DNA of 44,728 bases, taken from positions 1-44,728 of the forward strand of contig NZ_AUGX01000040.1 of NCBI RefSeq assembly GCF_000422885.1, read 5' to 3'. The notes beneath the pieces were generated by a model. That model was not told the origin of the DNA and searched no databases. It saw only the letters and a program-made list of their open reading frames with translations. Origin of the DNA: Ottowia thiooxydans DSM 14619. Lineage in GTDB: Bacteria; Pseudomonadota; Gammaproteobacteria; Burkholderiales; Burkholderiaceae_C. Shown piece by piece: positions 1-8,414 of the stretch. The position numbers and the translations under genes are program-made. The stretch's first letter is position 1, and each line of letters begins with the position of its first letter.

Positions 1-157
1 GCACCAATGGATGAAACCGACCACGGTTTGACGCCACGAATCGCAGATTTGAAAGTGAACAGGAAAGTCAATGAAATCAACGATCTACCAACACCACCTC
101 CGCGCCAGTGCTAGCTTTTCGTACCGTCACTTATTGCACTGAAAACGAGGAGACCCC
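1..157 (+). mobile_element. Right end of a Tn3-family transposon (left window copy), with terminal inverted repeat
   Basis: The first 157 bases are the exact reverse complement of 44409-44565. Read from the outer end (157 leftwards) the element starts GGGGTCTCCTCG, and the first 38 bases have the GGGG start and size typical of Tn3-family terminal repeats. Bases 3-14 are the last codons (T-N-G-stop) of the transposase, reading on the + strand toward the repeat. The body of the transposon therefore lies to the left, outside the window, and base 158 is flanking DNA. The five flanking bases (TGGTA) do not match those beside the right copy (AAGAA), so the two ends are not the two borders of one insertion. 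Confidence 0.85.
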
Positions 158-245
158 TGGTAGCGGATGCGGTCTTCAATCTTTTGATCGCATCGAGTGC
201 CTCACGACCCAGCCCCTTGTCATCGCAAAGAGTGCGCAACGTCAT
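158..245 (-). pseudogene. Possible 5' fragment of a gene cut by the Tn3-family element
   Basis: On the minus strand an ATG at 245 opens a frame of 29 codons (MTLRTLCDDKGLG... then AIKRLKTASAT) that runs into the Tn3-family repeat at 157. The composition looks protein-like (mixed charged and hydrophobic residues, an alpha-helical pattern), and it follows the protease gene at 339 in the same direction, so it could be a third gene of that operon. No ribosome-binding site is evident and I do not recognise the protein. The rest of 158-338 holds nothing else I can support. Confidence 0.25.
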
Positions 246-338
246 AAGGTCTTCGGCGTCTCCAAACTGCCTTGATACCGCCCGCTTGGTGGATCAACCT
301 CGATAGAGGACACCCTGCGCAGGCTATGGAAGCTGAGC

Positions 339-2906
339 TTAGCCTTGCGCTCCGATGGCAATTGGCTGACTAATTCGTGCACGAACTTGGTTGTAGATAG
401 GCAGGGCAACGCCTTCAGCGACCTCAAGTGAGACGCACAGGGCGAATTCAACGGGCTTCAACAGCCGACCAGCATCCGCGACACAATTGACTCGAACCAA
501 GAGGTGCTGACCTGCTACAACCGGCACAGCGCCTTCGCCTTCAAAAGTCTCGTGCTGTAGTGTTCCCAACTGAAGTTGCCGCGCCTCGCCTTCCAAGCGA
601 GTCAAATTCAGAGGATCGCTCGGTAAGTCCATCCACAGCTTTGCGGCGCGGTACTTAGAGTGCCGTGGATTAGGCGGCGTCAGCCATGCCAACGTTACAG
701 TCAGCCGTCGGCGAACCAATGTCGCATTGAGTGCCTCGGGAATAGGTACTTTGAACTCCCAAGCCTTGTCATTTCGAAGTTCGCCCACGCCAAGCATAGT
801 TGCGCGTTGCTCAGTGCAGGTCAGCGCACGCTGGACATCGGCCACGCCGTAACCTGCATATCTACTGACAAGGCGACGCTGCGCATGCCAATGCTCGACA
901 TCAGGGCGCGCGGCCAACACTTGTGACTGGATGTCCCCAAGATTTGCACCATGAGCGAGCAACGCCTTAATCATCACAGCGTCGTAGCGGTGAGGAAGGT
1001 TCTGAGGATTGCCCGCACGCAGGGCTTCCAGCACATCGAATGCTTGAGCGGCCCCGCGCGTCGCCAGGGCTGTCGCGTTGCTGGTGCCACGCGTGTAGGC
1101 CGTATCGCCAACCGCATCCGGGGGGGATGCCACGCGATGACCAGGTGGTTGCGGTGTGCTCCAAATGCCAGCGACATGTGTTTCATTCGCCGGAGAAACA
1201 GGTCGCTCTCGGTAAAGCGCGCGGCCTCCTGGCAGCAGAATTTCAGGCTTAATCGCTCGTTGGAAGCCCGGTCCGATGCGGGAGTACGGCGCTACACCTT
1301 GCTCTGGAAACAAGGTATGTCGTCCTGTCACAGCGGGAAAGATCGATCCGTCGCTGTAGCTTGCGCCGACAGTGAGCGCATTCACAGACTCCGCCGGTGA
1401 AAGCAGCCGACGGTGCATGTCCAGGTCCATCAAGGCCTGCATCGAATGGCCCGCTTGCTCCTCTGGCGGCATCGCTCCCAAGGAATCTCGCGCCACCTTC
1501 AGGATAAGGTCGTCTGAACAGTTACCACAACTGACGATGAAGAGCACTTTGTACTTGTGGCTCAACCAATCGAGCAGTCGCGCCCACGGCGACAGTTCGC
1601 CAGCAAATGGGCGGTAGCCGTCGCCGACCGAGAGGTTGATCACCTTCACCGTCGGAGCTGCAGCCGGCACTGCTGGAGTACCTTCAAACATACGGCGCAC
1701 AGCGACATGTACAAGATCTATGAGCAGCCGATCATCAGGTGTGCATTCCACCTGCGAATTGCTACCCTGTTCAGGCCGCATGATGGGCCGTACGTAGATT
1801 GGCGCAGCCAACGCCCCACTTGCGCTATCAAGTTCACCCCAAGCAATGAGGGACGCCATGGCCGTCCCATGCACTCGTGCGGCTACTGGGTATGTGTCGG
1901 CCCATTGATCCGGGTCATCGACGATCAAGCGCCCCTGCAAGCGTGGATGGTTCGCCAAAGGCAGGCCATCCAGCATGGCCACTATCGGACTGCCCGAGGT
2001 CAATTGCTGAGGCACAGCAGCATCCGGCAGCTGCGGGGCTGTATCGGAAACCCGCGACATGGCCTGTCCTTGTGGTCGCAGCAGCATAACCCGCTCGGAT
2101 CGCAGCAGAGGAGCAGGTACGGCGTCCAGCAATCGCTGAACGCCTGGTGCCGGCATTTCGACCAGGAACCCTAGGTAGGCGATGTCGCCGATCAACCGCT
2201 CGTCAAGAACCTGTCCCCCAAGCTCAGTGACGAGGGTTCTTATCTCGGCAGACGAAGCCGCATTCTTTGCGGCCGACGCAAAGCACCAGGCTTCGATCTC
2301 AAACCTCAGAGCCGGGGTGCCGTTCTCCAACCGAAAGCGCCAAGCTTGCCTAAGGTCGTCGCTCAGCCGATCTTGTGGCCCCCAGAAACGCACATCCTTC
2401 AGGTGTTTGAATAAGTCCTTCCAGGCGCTGAGACCGGTGCCCAGATTTCCTGTCGGCGTCTCCTTATATATGCCCCACAGGCGAACGACCTCGTCGAGCG
2501 CTTGCCTGTTACTGCCCATCAAGAACAACCTGCCACCGAGCGCTTTGGTGGCGTCTTGGGTCGAATAGAAGTCCTCATCGGGCTCAACTTGCGCGTCGAC
2601 CATACCTGCCAGCCATTCAAGCCCCGGTATGCGTTCGGCCGAGCTGATGAAGTCGCCCACAGCACCAACCGTTTCAAAGACCACTACAAGATCGGGATCG
2701 CTGTTGTTTGCGGCAGTCTGAAGCTCGAGGCGCCGGGCCTCAAAGGCAGCCTGGAGAGTTTGAAATTGCGGCGTCAGTCGCTCTGCTTGGCGCCCATGGC
2801 CTGGCACATGCAGGGTGGGAACCATTCTCTGTCCGCCCTGCCGCCCAACTGCCGACGGTTGAGGGAAGATGAGTAGGGGCAAATGCCCGGTTGCGCCTTC
2901 TGGCAA
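339..2906 (-). CDS. ietS: Subtilisin-like serine protease of an IetAS-type defence/incompatibility pair
   Basis: The 855-residue protein has a long N-terminal region (about 1-300) followed by a subtilase (S8) domain. The catalytic triad is visible: Asp in IVAMLDGLP (about residue 313), His in RVHGTAMASL (about 346) and Ser in RGTSNATALATR (about 609). The oxyanion Asn lies in VSCGN (about 462). The start is taken as TTG at 2906 because the residues just after it (HLPLLIFPQPSAVGRQ) look like the conserved start of the family. It begins three bases after the stop of the AAA ATPase, so the two are probably translationally coupled. AAA ATPase plus subtilase pairs are known as IetAS, first described in plasmid incompatibility and later as an anti-phage system. 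No signal peptide is seen, so a cytoplasmic protease controlled by the ATPase is inferred. Confidence 0.85.
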   Translation of the reverse strand: MPEGATGHLPLLIFPQPSAVGRQGGQRMVPTLHVPGHGRQAERLTPQFQTLQAAFEARRLELQTAANNSDPDLVVVFETVGAVGDFISSAERIPGLEWLAGMVDAQVEPDEDFYSTQDATKALGGRLFLMGSNRQALDEVVRLWGIYKETPTGNLGTGLSAWKDLFKHLKDVRFWGPQDRLSDDLRQAWRFRLENGTPALRFEIEAWCFASAAKNAASSAEIRTLVTELGGQVLDERLIGDIAYLGFLVEMPAPGVQRLLDAVPAPLLRSERVMLLRPQGQAMSRVSDTAPQLPDAAVPQQLTSGSPIVAMLDGLPLANHPRLQGRLIVDDPDQWADTYPVAARVHGTAMASLIAWGELDSASGALAAPIYVRPIMRPEQGSNSQVECTPDDRLLIDLVHVAVRRMFEGTPAVPAAAPTVKVINLSVGDGYRPFAGELSPWARLLDWLSHKYKVLFIVSCGNCSDDLILKVARDSLGAMPPEEQAGHSMQALMDLDMHRRLLSPAESVNALTVGASYSDGSIFPAVTGRHTLFPEQGVAPYSRIGPGFQRAIKPEILLPGGRALYRERPVSPANETHVAGIWSTPQPPGHRVASPPDAVGDTAYTRGTSNATALATRGAAQAFDVLEALRAGNPQNLPHRYDAVMIKALLAHGANLGDIQSQVLAARPDVEHWHAQRRLVSRYAGYGVADVQRALTCTEQRATMLGVGELRNDKAWEFKVPIPEALNATLVRRRLTVTLAWLTPPNPRHSKYRAAKLWMDLPSDPLNLTRLEGEARQLQLGTLQHETFEGEGAVPVVAGQHLLVRVNCVADAGRLLKPVEFALCVSLEVAEGVALPIYNQVRARISQPIAIGAQG

Positions 2907-2909
2907 GTT

Positions 2910-3896
2910 TTAGCGCTCGATGGCGTCGTCGATGGCTGCTCGCAGTTTCCACTGCACGATGCGTTCGGCAATGATTTCCTTGAGGTCACCAGATGGCAGC
3001 GCTAAAACATAGCGCCTGTGAATGTCCTGGCAGAACTGCTCCAGGTCGGAAAAGTTAGCCACCTTGAGGCGACTTGCCAAGGTCTTCGGAGTCATGCCAA
3101 GAGACACGCCGAGTCGTCGCTGGAATCGGTCAAACCACTGCGTACGCTGTTCAAGCGTGGGGGCTGGCAAGGTCAGTCGCAATTGGAAACGGCGCCACAC
3201 CGCACGGTCCAGCAACTCGGCATGATTGGTGGCGGTCACTACGACCACATGGCTTGGAAGTCCATCGATCTGCAAGAGAAGCGAACTGACAACTCGCTTT
3301 ATCTCACCGGTTTCGTGTGTATCCCCACGCTCCTTGCCAAGGGTGTCAAATTCGTCAAAGAAGAGGACGCAATGATGTGTACGCGCGAAGTCAAATAGCC
3401 GTTTCAGCCGCCCGCTTGTTTCGCCGAGGAAGCTGCCTACAACCGCCTCATAGCGCACGACGAACAGCGGAACCATCAATTCGTAGGCCAGGGCCTCAGC
3501 TAAAGTTGTTTTCCCGTTCCCCGGCGGCCCAGACAACAACACTTTATGGCGTGGCTCAAGTCCGTAAGAGCGAAGCAGATCTTGCCGCTGTTGCTCCTCG
3601 ACCAGCTCCCGCGCCGCAGCCCTAACTTCTTCGGCAAGTAGGATCGACTCCAGGCTCCGTTTGGGCTGAAGTTCGTAGAGAAGCCCGCCGTGTCCGCCGT
3701 CAAATGTGCGAACGATCTCGGGCGCTTTCTGAGGCGCCGCGATAAAACGCAGGTTTTCTTCTAACCTGTCGGCCAGCAATGTATGGCGCTTAGCGCGCTC
3801 CTCGGCAGCGATGGCTTCAACGGTCGACCTGAACATCTTCTGATCGCCTTGTGTGCCAGCGCGCACAAGATTGACGATTAGATCGGCTCTGGGCAT
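2910..3896 (-). CDS. ietA: AAA+ ATPase of an IetAS-type pair
   Basis: The 328-residue protein has an N-terminal helical region (1-115) and one AAA+ module. Walker A is GPPGNGKTTLAEA (about 123-135), Walker B is VLFFDEFD (about 177-184), sensor 1 lies in VVVTATNHAELLD, and RAVWRRFQLRL is the likely arginine-finger segment. The closest general type is the ATPase that partners a subtilase in IetAS loci. The ATG at 3896 is followed directly by MPRADLIVNLV. The protease gene starts three bases after its stop, so the pair forms one operon. By analogy with other ATPase-protease pairs it would gate or deliver substrate to the protease, but the trigger cannot be read from sequence. Confidence 0.85.
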   Translation of the reverse strand: MPRADLIVNLVRAGTQGDQKMFRSTVEAIAAEERAKRHTLLADRLEENLRFIAAPQKAPEIVRTFDGGHGGLLYELQPKRSLESILLAEEVRAAARELVEEQQRQDLLRSYGLEPRHKVLLSGPPGNGKTTLAEALAYELMVPLFVVRYEAVVGSFLGETSGRLKRLFDFARTHHCVLFFDEFDTLGKERGDTHETGEIKRVVSSLLLQIDGLPSHVVVVTATNHAELLDRAVWRRFQLRLTLPAPTLEQRTQWFDRFQRRLGVSLGMTPKTLASRLKVANFSDLEQFCQDIHRRYVLALPSGDLKEIIAERIVQWKLRAAIDDAIER

Positions 3897-4370
3897 GTGT
3901 TAGCTGCTTAGTTTCGTCAGTATACCCACCGGGACGGGTCGACACTCGGTAGATGCCTTGGCTCAGTGGGCGAACCTGACTCAGTTGGGTGAGGTGAATG
4001 ACATCTCACTGGGGCAGGCCAGGGACGCCCCTTGCCTCAACTCAGGTTCGAGCCCCATCAGCCGAGCTGACGCTCACCCCGCCGGCTTCAGCGCCTCGAA
4101 CCGGCGATGCAGATCTTCCGGCCGGATGTTCGTGTACCCCTTTGCAGCAGTCGGTAGATGCTGGAACCGTCAAATTCGCGAATCCAAAGCAGTCATTGGC
4201 TGAGGTCAGCTCTTCGCCGAGACCGTGATTCCGCCGGTGCGCGCCGAAGCGGCCTGTCAGCGCGACATGGTGGTTCGAGAGTGCCCCCTATGAGCCCCTG
4301 AACTCGATCGGAGAGCGTTCAGGCTGTCCAGTGTTTCGGGTCAGGGCGGTGCTGTATGAAATGATGCGGT
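3897..4370. other. Intergenic stretch with a possible recombinase C-terminal remnant
   Basis: No intact gene is present in these 474 bases. On the minus strand, around 4078-4165, one frame reads KGYTNIRPEDLHRRFEALK. That resembles the C-terminal tail after the catalytic tyrosine of some phage-type integrases, but the recognisable part is under 30 residues and nothing upstream continues it. The promoter of ietA must lie near 3900-3960. A tRNA T-loop-like GGTTCGAGCCC at about 4047 has no cloverleaf around it. Confidence 0.3.
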
Positions 4371-4997
4371 ATGCCATTGAGTTCCGAAGACCTGCAACAA
4401 GTCGCCGCGCGCACCCTTGCGCACTACGAGCAGAACGCCCAGAGCTACTGGGAAGGCACGCGCGACCACGACGTCAGCCAGAACATCGCGGCGCTTCTGA
4501 AGCACATTTCCGGGCCACCGCCCTTTGACCTGCTGGATTTCGGCTGCGGGCCTGGGCGCGACCTCCACGCCTTTACCGCGCTGGGTCACCGCGCCGTGGG
4601 TCTGGAAGGCGCACCAAGCGCGGCGGCGCTGGCGCGCCTTCACAGCGGCTGCGAGGTGCAGGAGCAAAGCTTCCTGCACCTCAAATTACCCGCGCAGCGA
4701 TACGACGGTGTGTTTGCTAACGCCGTGCTGTTCCATGTGCCCCGCCCGGCGCTGCCGCAGGTGCTACGGCAACTGCAGGCATGTCTGCGGCCGGGCGGCG
4801 TGCTGTTCAGCTCCAACCCGCGCGGCAATGGCCAGGAAGGCTGGAACGGTGCGCGCTACGGCGTGTTTTACGACTGGCCAACCTGGCGCGCCTTGGTGAC
4901 GGCCGCCGGCTTCGACGAGTTGGATCACTTCTACCGTCCCTCGGGCCTGCCGATCGAGCAACAGCCCTGGCTGGCGAGCGTGTGGCGCAAGCGCTGA
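4371..4997 (+). CDS. Class I SAM-dependent methyltransferase
   Basis: This is a 208-residue Rossmann-fold methyltransferase. Motif I is LLDFGCGPGRDL (about 54-65), the acidic residue that usually binds the SAM ribose is in AVGLEGAPS (about Glu79), and motif IV/post-IV appears as FANAVLFHVPRPAL followed by CLRPGGVLFSSNPRG. This layout is that of small-molecule methyltransferases of the UbiE/Tam type rather than DNA methylases: there is no DPPY/NPPY motif. The substrate cannot be inferred. The gene is alone on its strand between the IetAS operon and the Ntn-hydrolase gene, so it may be a resident gene rather than part of either system. The ATG at 4371 is the first in frame before motif I and gives a normal family length. 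Confidence 0.8.
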   Translation: MPLSSEDLQQVAARTLAHYEQNAQSYWEGTRDHDVSQNIAALLKHISGPPPFDLLDFGCGPGRDLHAFTALGHRAVGLEGAPSAAALARLHSGCEVQEQSFLHLKLPAQRYDGVFANAVLFHVPRPALPQVLRQLQACLRPGGVLFSSNPRGNGQEGWNGARYGVFYDWPTWRALVTAAGFDELDHFYRPSGLPIEQQPWLASVWRKR

Positions 4998-5226
4998 GAC
5001 CTAGATACGACTGCTGTATGGCTGACAGTTTCGGCGGGCGGATGCTTGGTTTGGGTCGGCTATCGATCGTATTGGTCATGCACCGGTCCTGCGATACGGC
5101 GCATGACCCTGGACCGCTGTCGGGCTCACCAGCGAACTGACGGAGCCGGCCAAGAGCGATCGTCTGCCATGATGGGCTGAAATACGCAATCAATCGGCCG
5201 AAACGCCCGTTGAACGACTGTTCGTG

Positions 5227-6087
5227 TTACCTGTGACCAAAACGATGTTGCTTGGCGTTCGCGATGCGGGTTCCAGTTTCTGTGACTCGCTCGAAATCCT
5301 CGTTTCTCCACTCGACATCGGAGCCAGAGAACCTAGCGTTTAGACCAAGAAATGTGGATTCGGCTTGACTCACGACACCGAATGTCCTTGCAGGCCCGCT
5401 CCTGTAGAGGCCTACGAGCTGTGGCGGACCGCCCGACTGCCTGTCTTCAGCAGCGTTGAGCGCATCACAAAATGCCCTGAAAACAATGCGGCTCGTTCGC
5501 GACTGCGGATCATCAGCGACACGCGTTTGATGATTTTCGACCCACTTCTTCCCGGTCCCATCTGCGGCGATGTGCTGCGAATGTTCGTGCGGAGTTTCAA
5601 GATACTCACTGGTTAGGTGCACACCATCCCACGCAATGGTTTGGCAACCGAACCAAGATCCGAGGAATGGATCGAAATCGGGTCGCATCGCGGCCTTTTG
5701 CCTCGCTCTGCTGTCTGGCTTGGTGCCATTACCAATACGAGTTCCGTAGAAAATCACATATGGCCTAAGGTACTGCGTGGGATAGGCTTCATGGGCCTGA
5801 CGCACCATATTTGACACCCATTGACAACGTGTCGTGAGCGAGGACCTCTCAGCCTCAATCACCAAGCAATCGTCGATCAACGTGCAAAGCCTACTAATCA
5901 CGGTCACCGCGAACAGACCATCCCCTGTAAATGCGAAAAGATCCGGCGCGGAGCGGCAAGCGAATACTTTTCGACCTAAATCCCAATAAGGAGGATTGAC
6001 AGACCAGCTAATTCTGCTGTCAGTCGCGAAATATAGCGACGACTGGCCGTGAGGGTCCATGCCTGCCCAGGCAACAAGCGATGTCAT
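5227..6087 (-). CDS. Proteasome/HslV-like Ntn hydrolase, stand-alone
   Basis: The 286-residue protein begins M-T-S-L-V-A-W. If Met is removed, Thr becomes the N-terminal nucleophile, as in proteasome beta subunits and HslV. The other signature positions fit: an Asp in FATDSR (residue 23, matching the beta-subunit Asp17 region), a Lys in LGRKVFA (residue 40, matching Lys33), and a glycine-rich turn in AFTGDGLF. There is no ATPase partner such as HslU beside it. The C-terminal 80 residues do not match anything I know. An Ntn fold is well supported by motif order; peptidase activity and a role in defence are inference. The start is fixed by the N-terminal Thr logic and by a GGGGAAA stretch just upstream of the ATG at 6087. 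Confidence 0.65.
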   Translation of the reverse strand: MTSLVAWAGMDPHGQSSLYFATDSRISWSVNPPYWDLGRKVFACRSAPDLFAFTGDGLFAVTVISRLCTLIDDCLVIEAERSSLTTRCQWVSNMVRQAHEAYPTQYLRPYVIFYGTRIGNGTKPDSRARQKAAMRPDFDPFLGSWFGCQTIAWDGVHLTSEYLETPHEHSQHIAADGTGKKWVENHQTRVADDPQSRTSRIVFRAFCDALNAAEDRQSGGPPQLVGLYRSGPARTFGVVSQAESTFLGLNARFSGSDVEWRNEDFERVTETGTRIANAKQHRFGHR

Positions 6088-6152
6088 CGTTTCCCCAAAT
6101 AGTCCGATCCGACTAGAATAAACGAGCGAGTCCGCAGTCCTCCACCAAAAGT

Positions 6153-6172
6153 GCAGGCCCCCCTGCTTTTTT
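6153..6172 (+). terminator. Possible rho-independent terminator
   Basis: GCAGG (6153-6157) pairs with CCTGC (6162-6166) around a CCCC loop and is followed by six T. The stem is only five pairs. It sits between the Ntn-hydrolase gene and the IS701 element, so it may belong to a gene lost on either side. Confidence 0.35.
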
Positions 6173-6185
6173 GATGGGGGACTAG

Positions 6186-7659
6186 TCTTACTGTGTCACA
6201 AACGTAGTCGAACGTTAACCGTGGCGCAATGCGGGCAATGTCCCAGGGCGCCCGCGAGTGCGACGCTCAACTGAAGGCGCAGCGTCCTGATCGAGTCCGG
6301 GACGTGACGCTGCGCGCGCTGGGCTTCCCCGAGGGATGTAATCCGGGGAAACGGAAGGCACTTGGCGTTGGGCGAAGTTTTTTTTACCGCCGGCATCACT
6401 GCCGGCTTTCAGCCGCTGCGCCATCAGGAAGCCGTACGCCGCAATGCTGAGTGTCGCGTGGTGGTGAAATCCTCTCCATCCCCGTCCCTCATAGTGGCCC
6501 AGCCCCAGGTCCTGCTTGAGATCCTGGTAATCGCGCTCGATGCGCCAGCGCATGTGCGCGGCGCGTACCAGGTCGTTCAGTGCCGTGGTTTCGGGCAGCG
6601 TGGACAGGTAGTACTTCTCCGGCTCGACCTGATCTGCGGGCCACTCGATGAGCAGCCACTGCTGGGGCAGAAGACGCGCCTTGCCGACGTTGCCCCCGGC
6701 GCAGCGTACCCGCAGCGCCGCAAAGCGGCCCGTCAGGCGCTCGTTTGTGCCTTCGCGCCAACTGATGTTCTGGAATGCGCTGTCGGGCAAGGACTGCGCC
6801 AATGCCTTGACGCTCACCGGCTGTCTCTTGGCGGTGCGTCGTGGCATCACCGGTGGACGGCCCATGCCGCTGTAGGGCTTCGGTGGCAGGGGCTCCACTC
6901 CGGGTGGCCAGGCCACCACGGCCGAGGTGATCCCGACCACGTAGGGCAAGCCCAGATCGGTCAGCCCCTGACGAAACGCGTAGTCGATCCCGTAGCCGGC
7001 GTCGGCCAGCACGCAGTGCCTGGGTGCTCCTTCAGAGAGCAGGCCCCGTAGCTGTTGCAGGGCGATGTGAGGCTTGGTCGCAAACTCGATGTCTTCGGGA
7101 ATCCCGGCCTTGAGTCTGCGCTCGGCGTCTTCGGCCCAGTTCCGGGGCAAGTACAGCTGCCAGGCCACCGGCAGGCTGCCTTGTTCGCAGGCCAGCGAGA
7201 CGCTGACGGCCACTTGGCAGTTGTCCTGCTTGCCCAGCACACCGCAGTATTGGCGTGTCACGCCTACCGAGTGGACGCCCTTCTTGGGAAAGCCCGTGTC
7301 ATCGACGATCCACCAGCCGCCAGCGCTGAAGTCCATGTGCGGGACCACCCACTGCGCCACGCGATTGAGCAGTTGCTGGTCGCTCCATTGGGCCTTGGCG
7401 ACAAAGTGATGCAGGGCTTGGTGCCGGGCGCTGGCGCGCAGCGGATCGACGCGGGCGGCCATGGGCTCGACGCTCTTGCGCGACAGGGGCAGCATCAGAC
7501 CGGTGCAATACCCGGCCAATCCTGCGTGACGGTCGGCATGACCCAGTCCGTCGGCTAGGTGGGCCATGTAGAGACCAAACTCTTTGGGTATGTCCATCGC
7601 ACCCCCATCACAGGGAAAAGATGGACATATCATGCCTTACTTTTTATGACACAGTAAGA
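6186..7659 (-). mobile_element. IS701-family insertion sequence, complete
   Basis: The ends are perfect 13-base inverted repeats, TCTTACTGTGTCA at 6186-6198 and TGACACAGTAAGA at 7647-7659. They are flanked by a CTAG duplication at 6182-6185 and 7660-7663. A four-base YTAR target duplication is the hallmark of the IS701 family and agrees with the transposase type. The element is 1474 bp and holds one gene. Intact ends and target duplication suggest a recent insertion. Confidence 0.9.
6215..7597 (-). CDS. IS701-family DDE transposase with a C-terminal frameshift
   Basis: The frame encodes about 460 residues from the ATG at 7597 (MDIPKEFGLYMAHLADGLG), preceded by a GGGGGTG stretch. The DDE positions are seen in WWIVDDTGFPKKG, CVLADAGYGID and RWRIERDYQDLKQDLGL. 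After GSDAGGKK the frame meets a run of eight A (minus strand; T run at about 6379-6386) and the last 50 or so residues become low-quality arginine- and proline-rich sequence. The +1 frame from the same point, ending at 6196, reads KKTSPNAKCLPFPRITSLG and ends LGHCPHC, which fits the normal tail of the family. One extra A, as a mutation, a slippage site or a sequencing error, explains this. All catalytic residues precede the shift. Confidence 0.85.
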   Translation of the reverse strand: MDIPKEFGLYMAHLADGLGHADRHAGLAGYCTGLMLPLSRKSVEPMAARVDPLRASARHQALHHFVAKAQWSDQQLLNRVAQWVVPHMDFSAGGWWIVDDTGFPKKGVHSVGVTRQYCGVLGKQDNCQVAVSVSLACEQGSLPVAWQLYLPRNWAEDAERRLKAGIPEDIEFATKPHIALQQLRGLLSEGAPRHCVLADAGYGIDYAFRQGLTDLGLPYVVGITSAVVAWPPGVEPLPPKPYSGMGRPPVMPRRTAKRQPVSVKALAQSLPDSAFQNISWREGTNERLTGRFAALRVRCAGGNVGKARLLPQQWLLIEWPADQVEPEKYYLSTLPETTALNDLVRAAHMRWRIERDYQDLKQDLGLGHYEGRGWRGFHHHATLSIAAYGFLMAQRLKAGSDAGGKKNFAQRQVPSVSPDYIPRGSPARAASRPGLDQDAAPSVERRTRGRPGTLPALRHG

Positions 7660-8414
7660 CTAGGCGATAAGAGCTGAACCCCTATCCGGCGAAAGCCGGA
7701 TAGGGCTGGCGGTAGCGCCATTGCAGTCGCATCGGGAGTTGACCCGCTTCGTCGGCATATCGAGCACCGAAATTGAGTGGAATGCAAAAGCTTTCGCAGC
7801 GCTTCGTGCGCGAGCACGAAGTTAAGTATGGCATTGCGGCAGTCTCGTGTGTATCGCGCTCACGCCAGCTAAGCGCGGCCTCTTGATGTCCGTTTCGGGT
7901 CGACAGTGTGAGTTCGGCCCTTCGAGCAGCAGACATTCGACCGCGAGTTGGCGGAGCAACCTGCGGCCTGCCACGCTGGATGACTGCAGTCCCCCCCGAT
8001 ACCTGTCGTTGATGCCCTCGTGCCGCTGGGTGAGCCGATGACGGCTTCGTGCCAGGCACCGTGAAAACAGTTCCCGGGAACGACCGACGGCTGTCGCTGC
8101 TGACCGGCCCGTCGATACTCGGTGTGCAGGTCAAGGCTGACTGCCGACATCCAGTCTTAGTGATCCTAGACAGCTCACACCGGTACCCGTCATTCGACTG
8201 CGCGCGGGCTGAGTGACCGCTACACATCCAGGACCTGACGGTCGACAGAATACGTCCCTGCGGCCGTGATCACGAACGCGTCCAAGCGGCATGATCAGGT
8301 TGTGTTGGTAGGAGAACGGCCGGTGCTTAGATGTGCCGAGTCAACTTCGGGCTGACACTACCGCCACGGCTCTTGGCCGTAGGGCATCGGTGCAATCCAC
8401 AGGAGAGCCATTTC
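7660..8414. other. Gene-free stretch between the IS701 element and the large nuclease-like gene
   Basis: I see no credible gene in these 755 bases. Open frames on the minus strand are rich in Ser, Arg and Pro and lack family features. The stretch holds the perfect hairpin at 7680-7705 and the ribosome-binding site of the next gene (AGGAG at 8401-8405). Confidence 0.5.
7680..7705. repeat. Perfect 11-bp hairpin with GAAA tetraloop
   Basis: CCCTATCCGGC (7680-7690) and GCCGGATAGGG (7695-7705) are exact complements closed by GAAA. No T run follows on the + strand and only a weak A/T context precedes it, so it is not a classic terminator. It could be a REP-like element or the 3' hairpin of a gene lost when IS701 inserted 17 bases away. 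Confidence 0.6.

Noticed and set aside
4040-4062. A tRNA-like T-loop (GGTTCGAGCCC)
   Set aside because: No acceptor, D or anticodon stem can be drawn around it on either strand.
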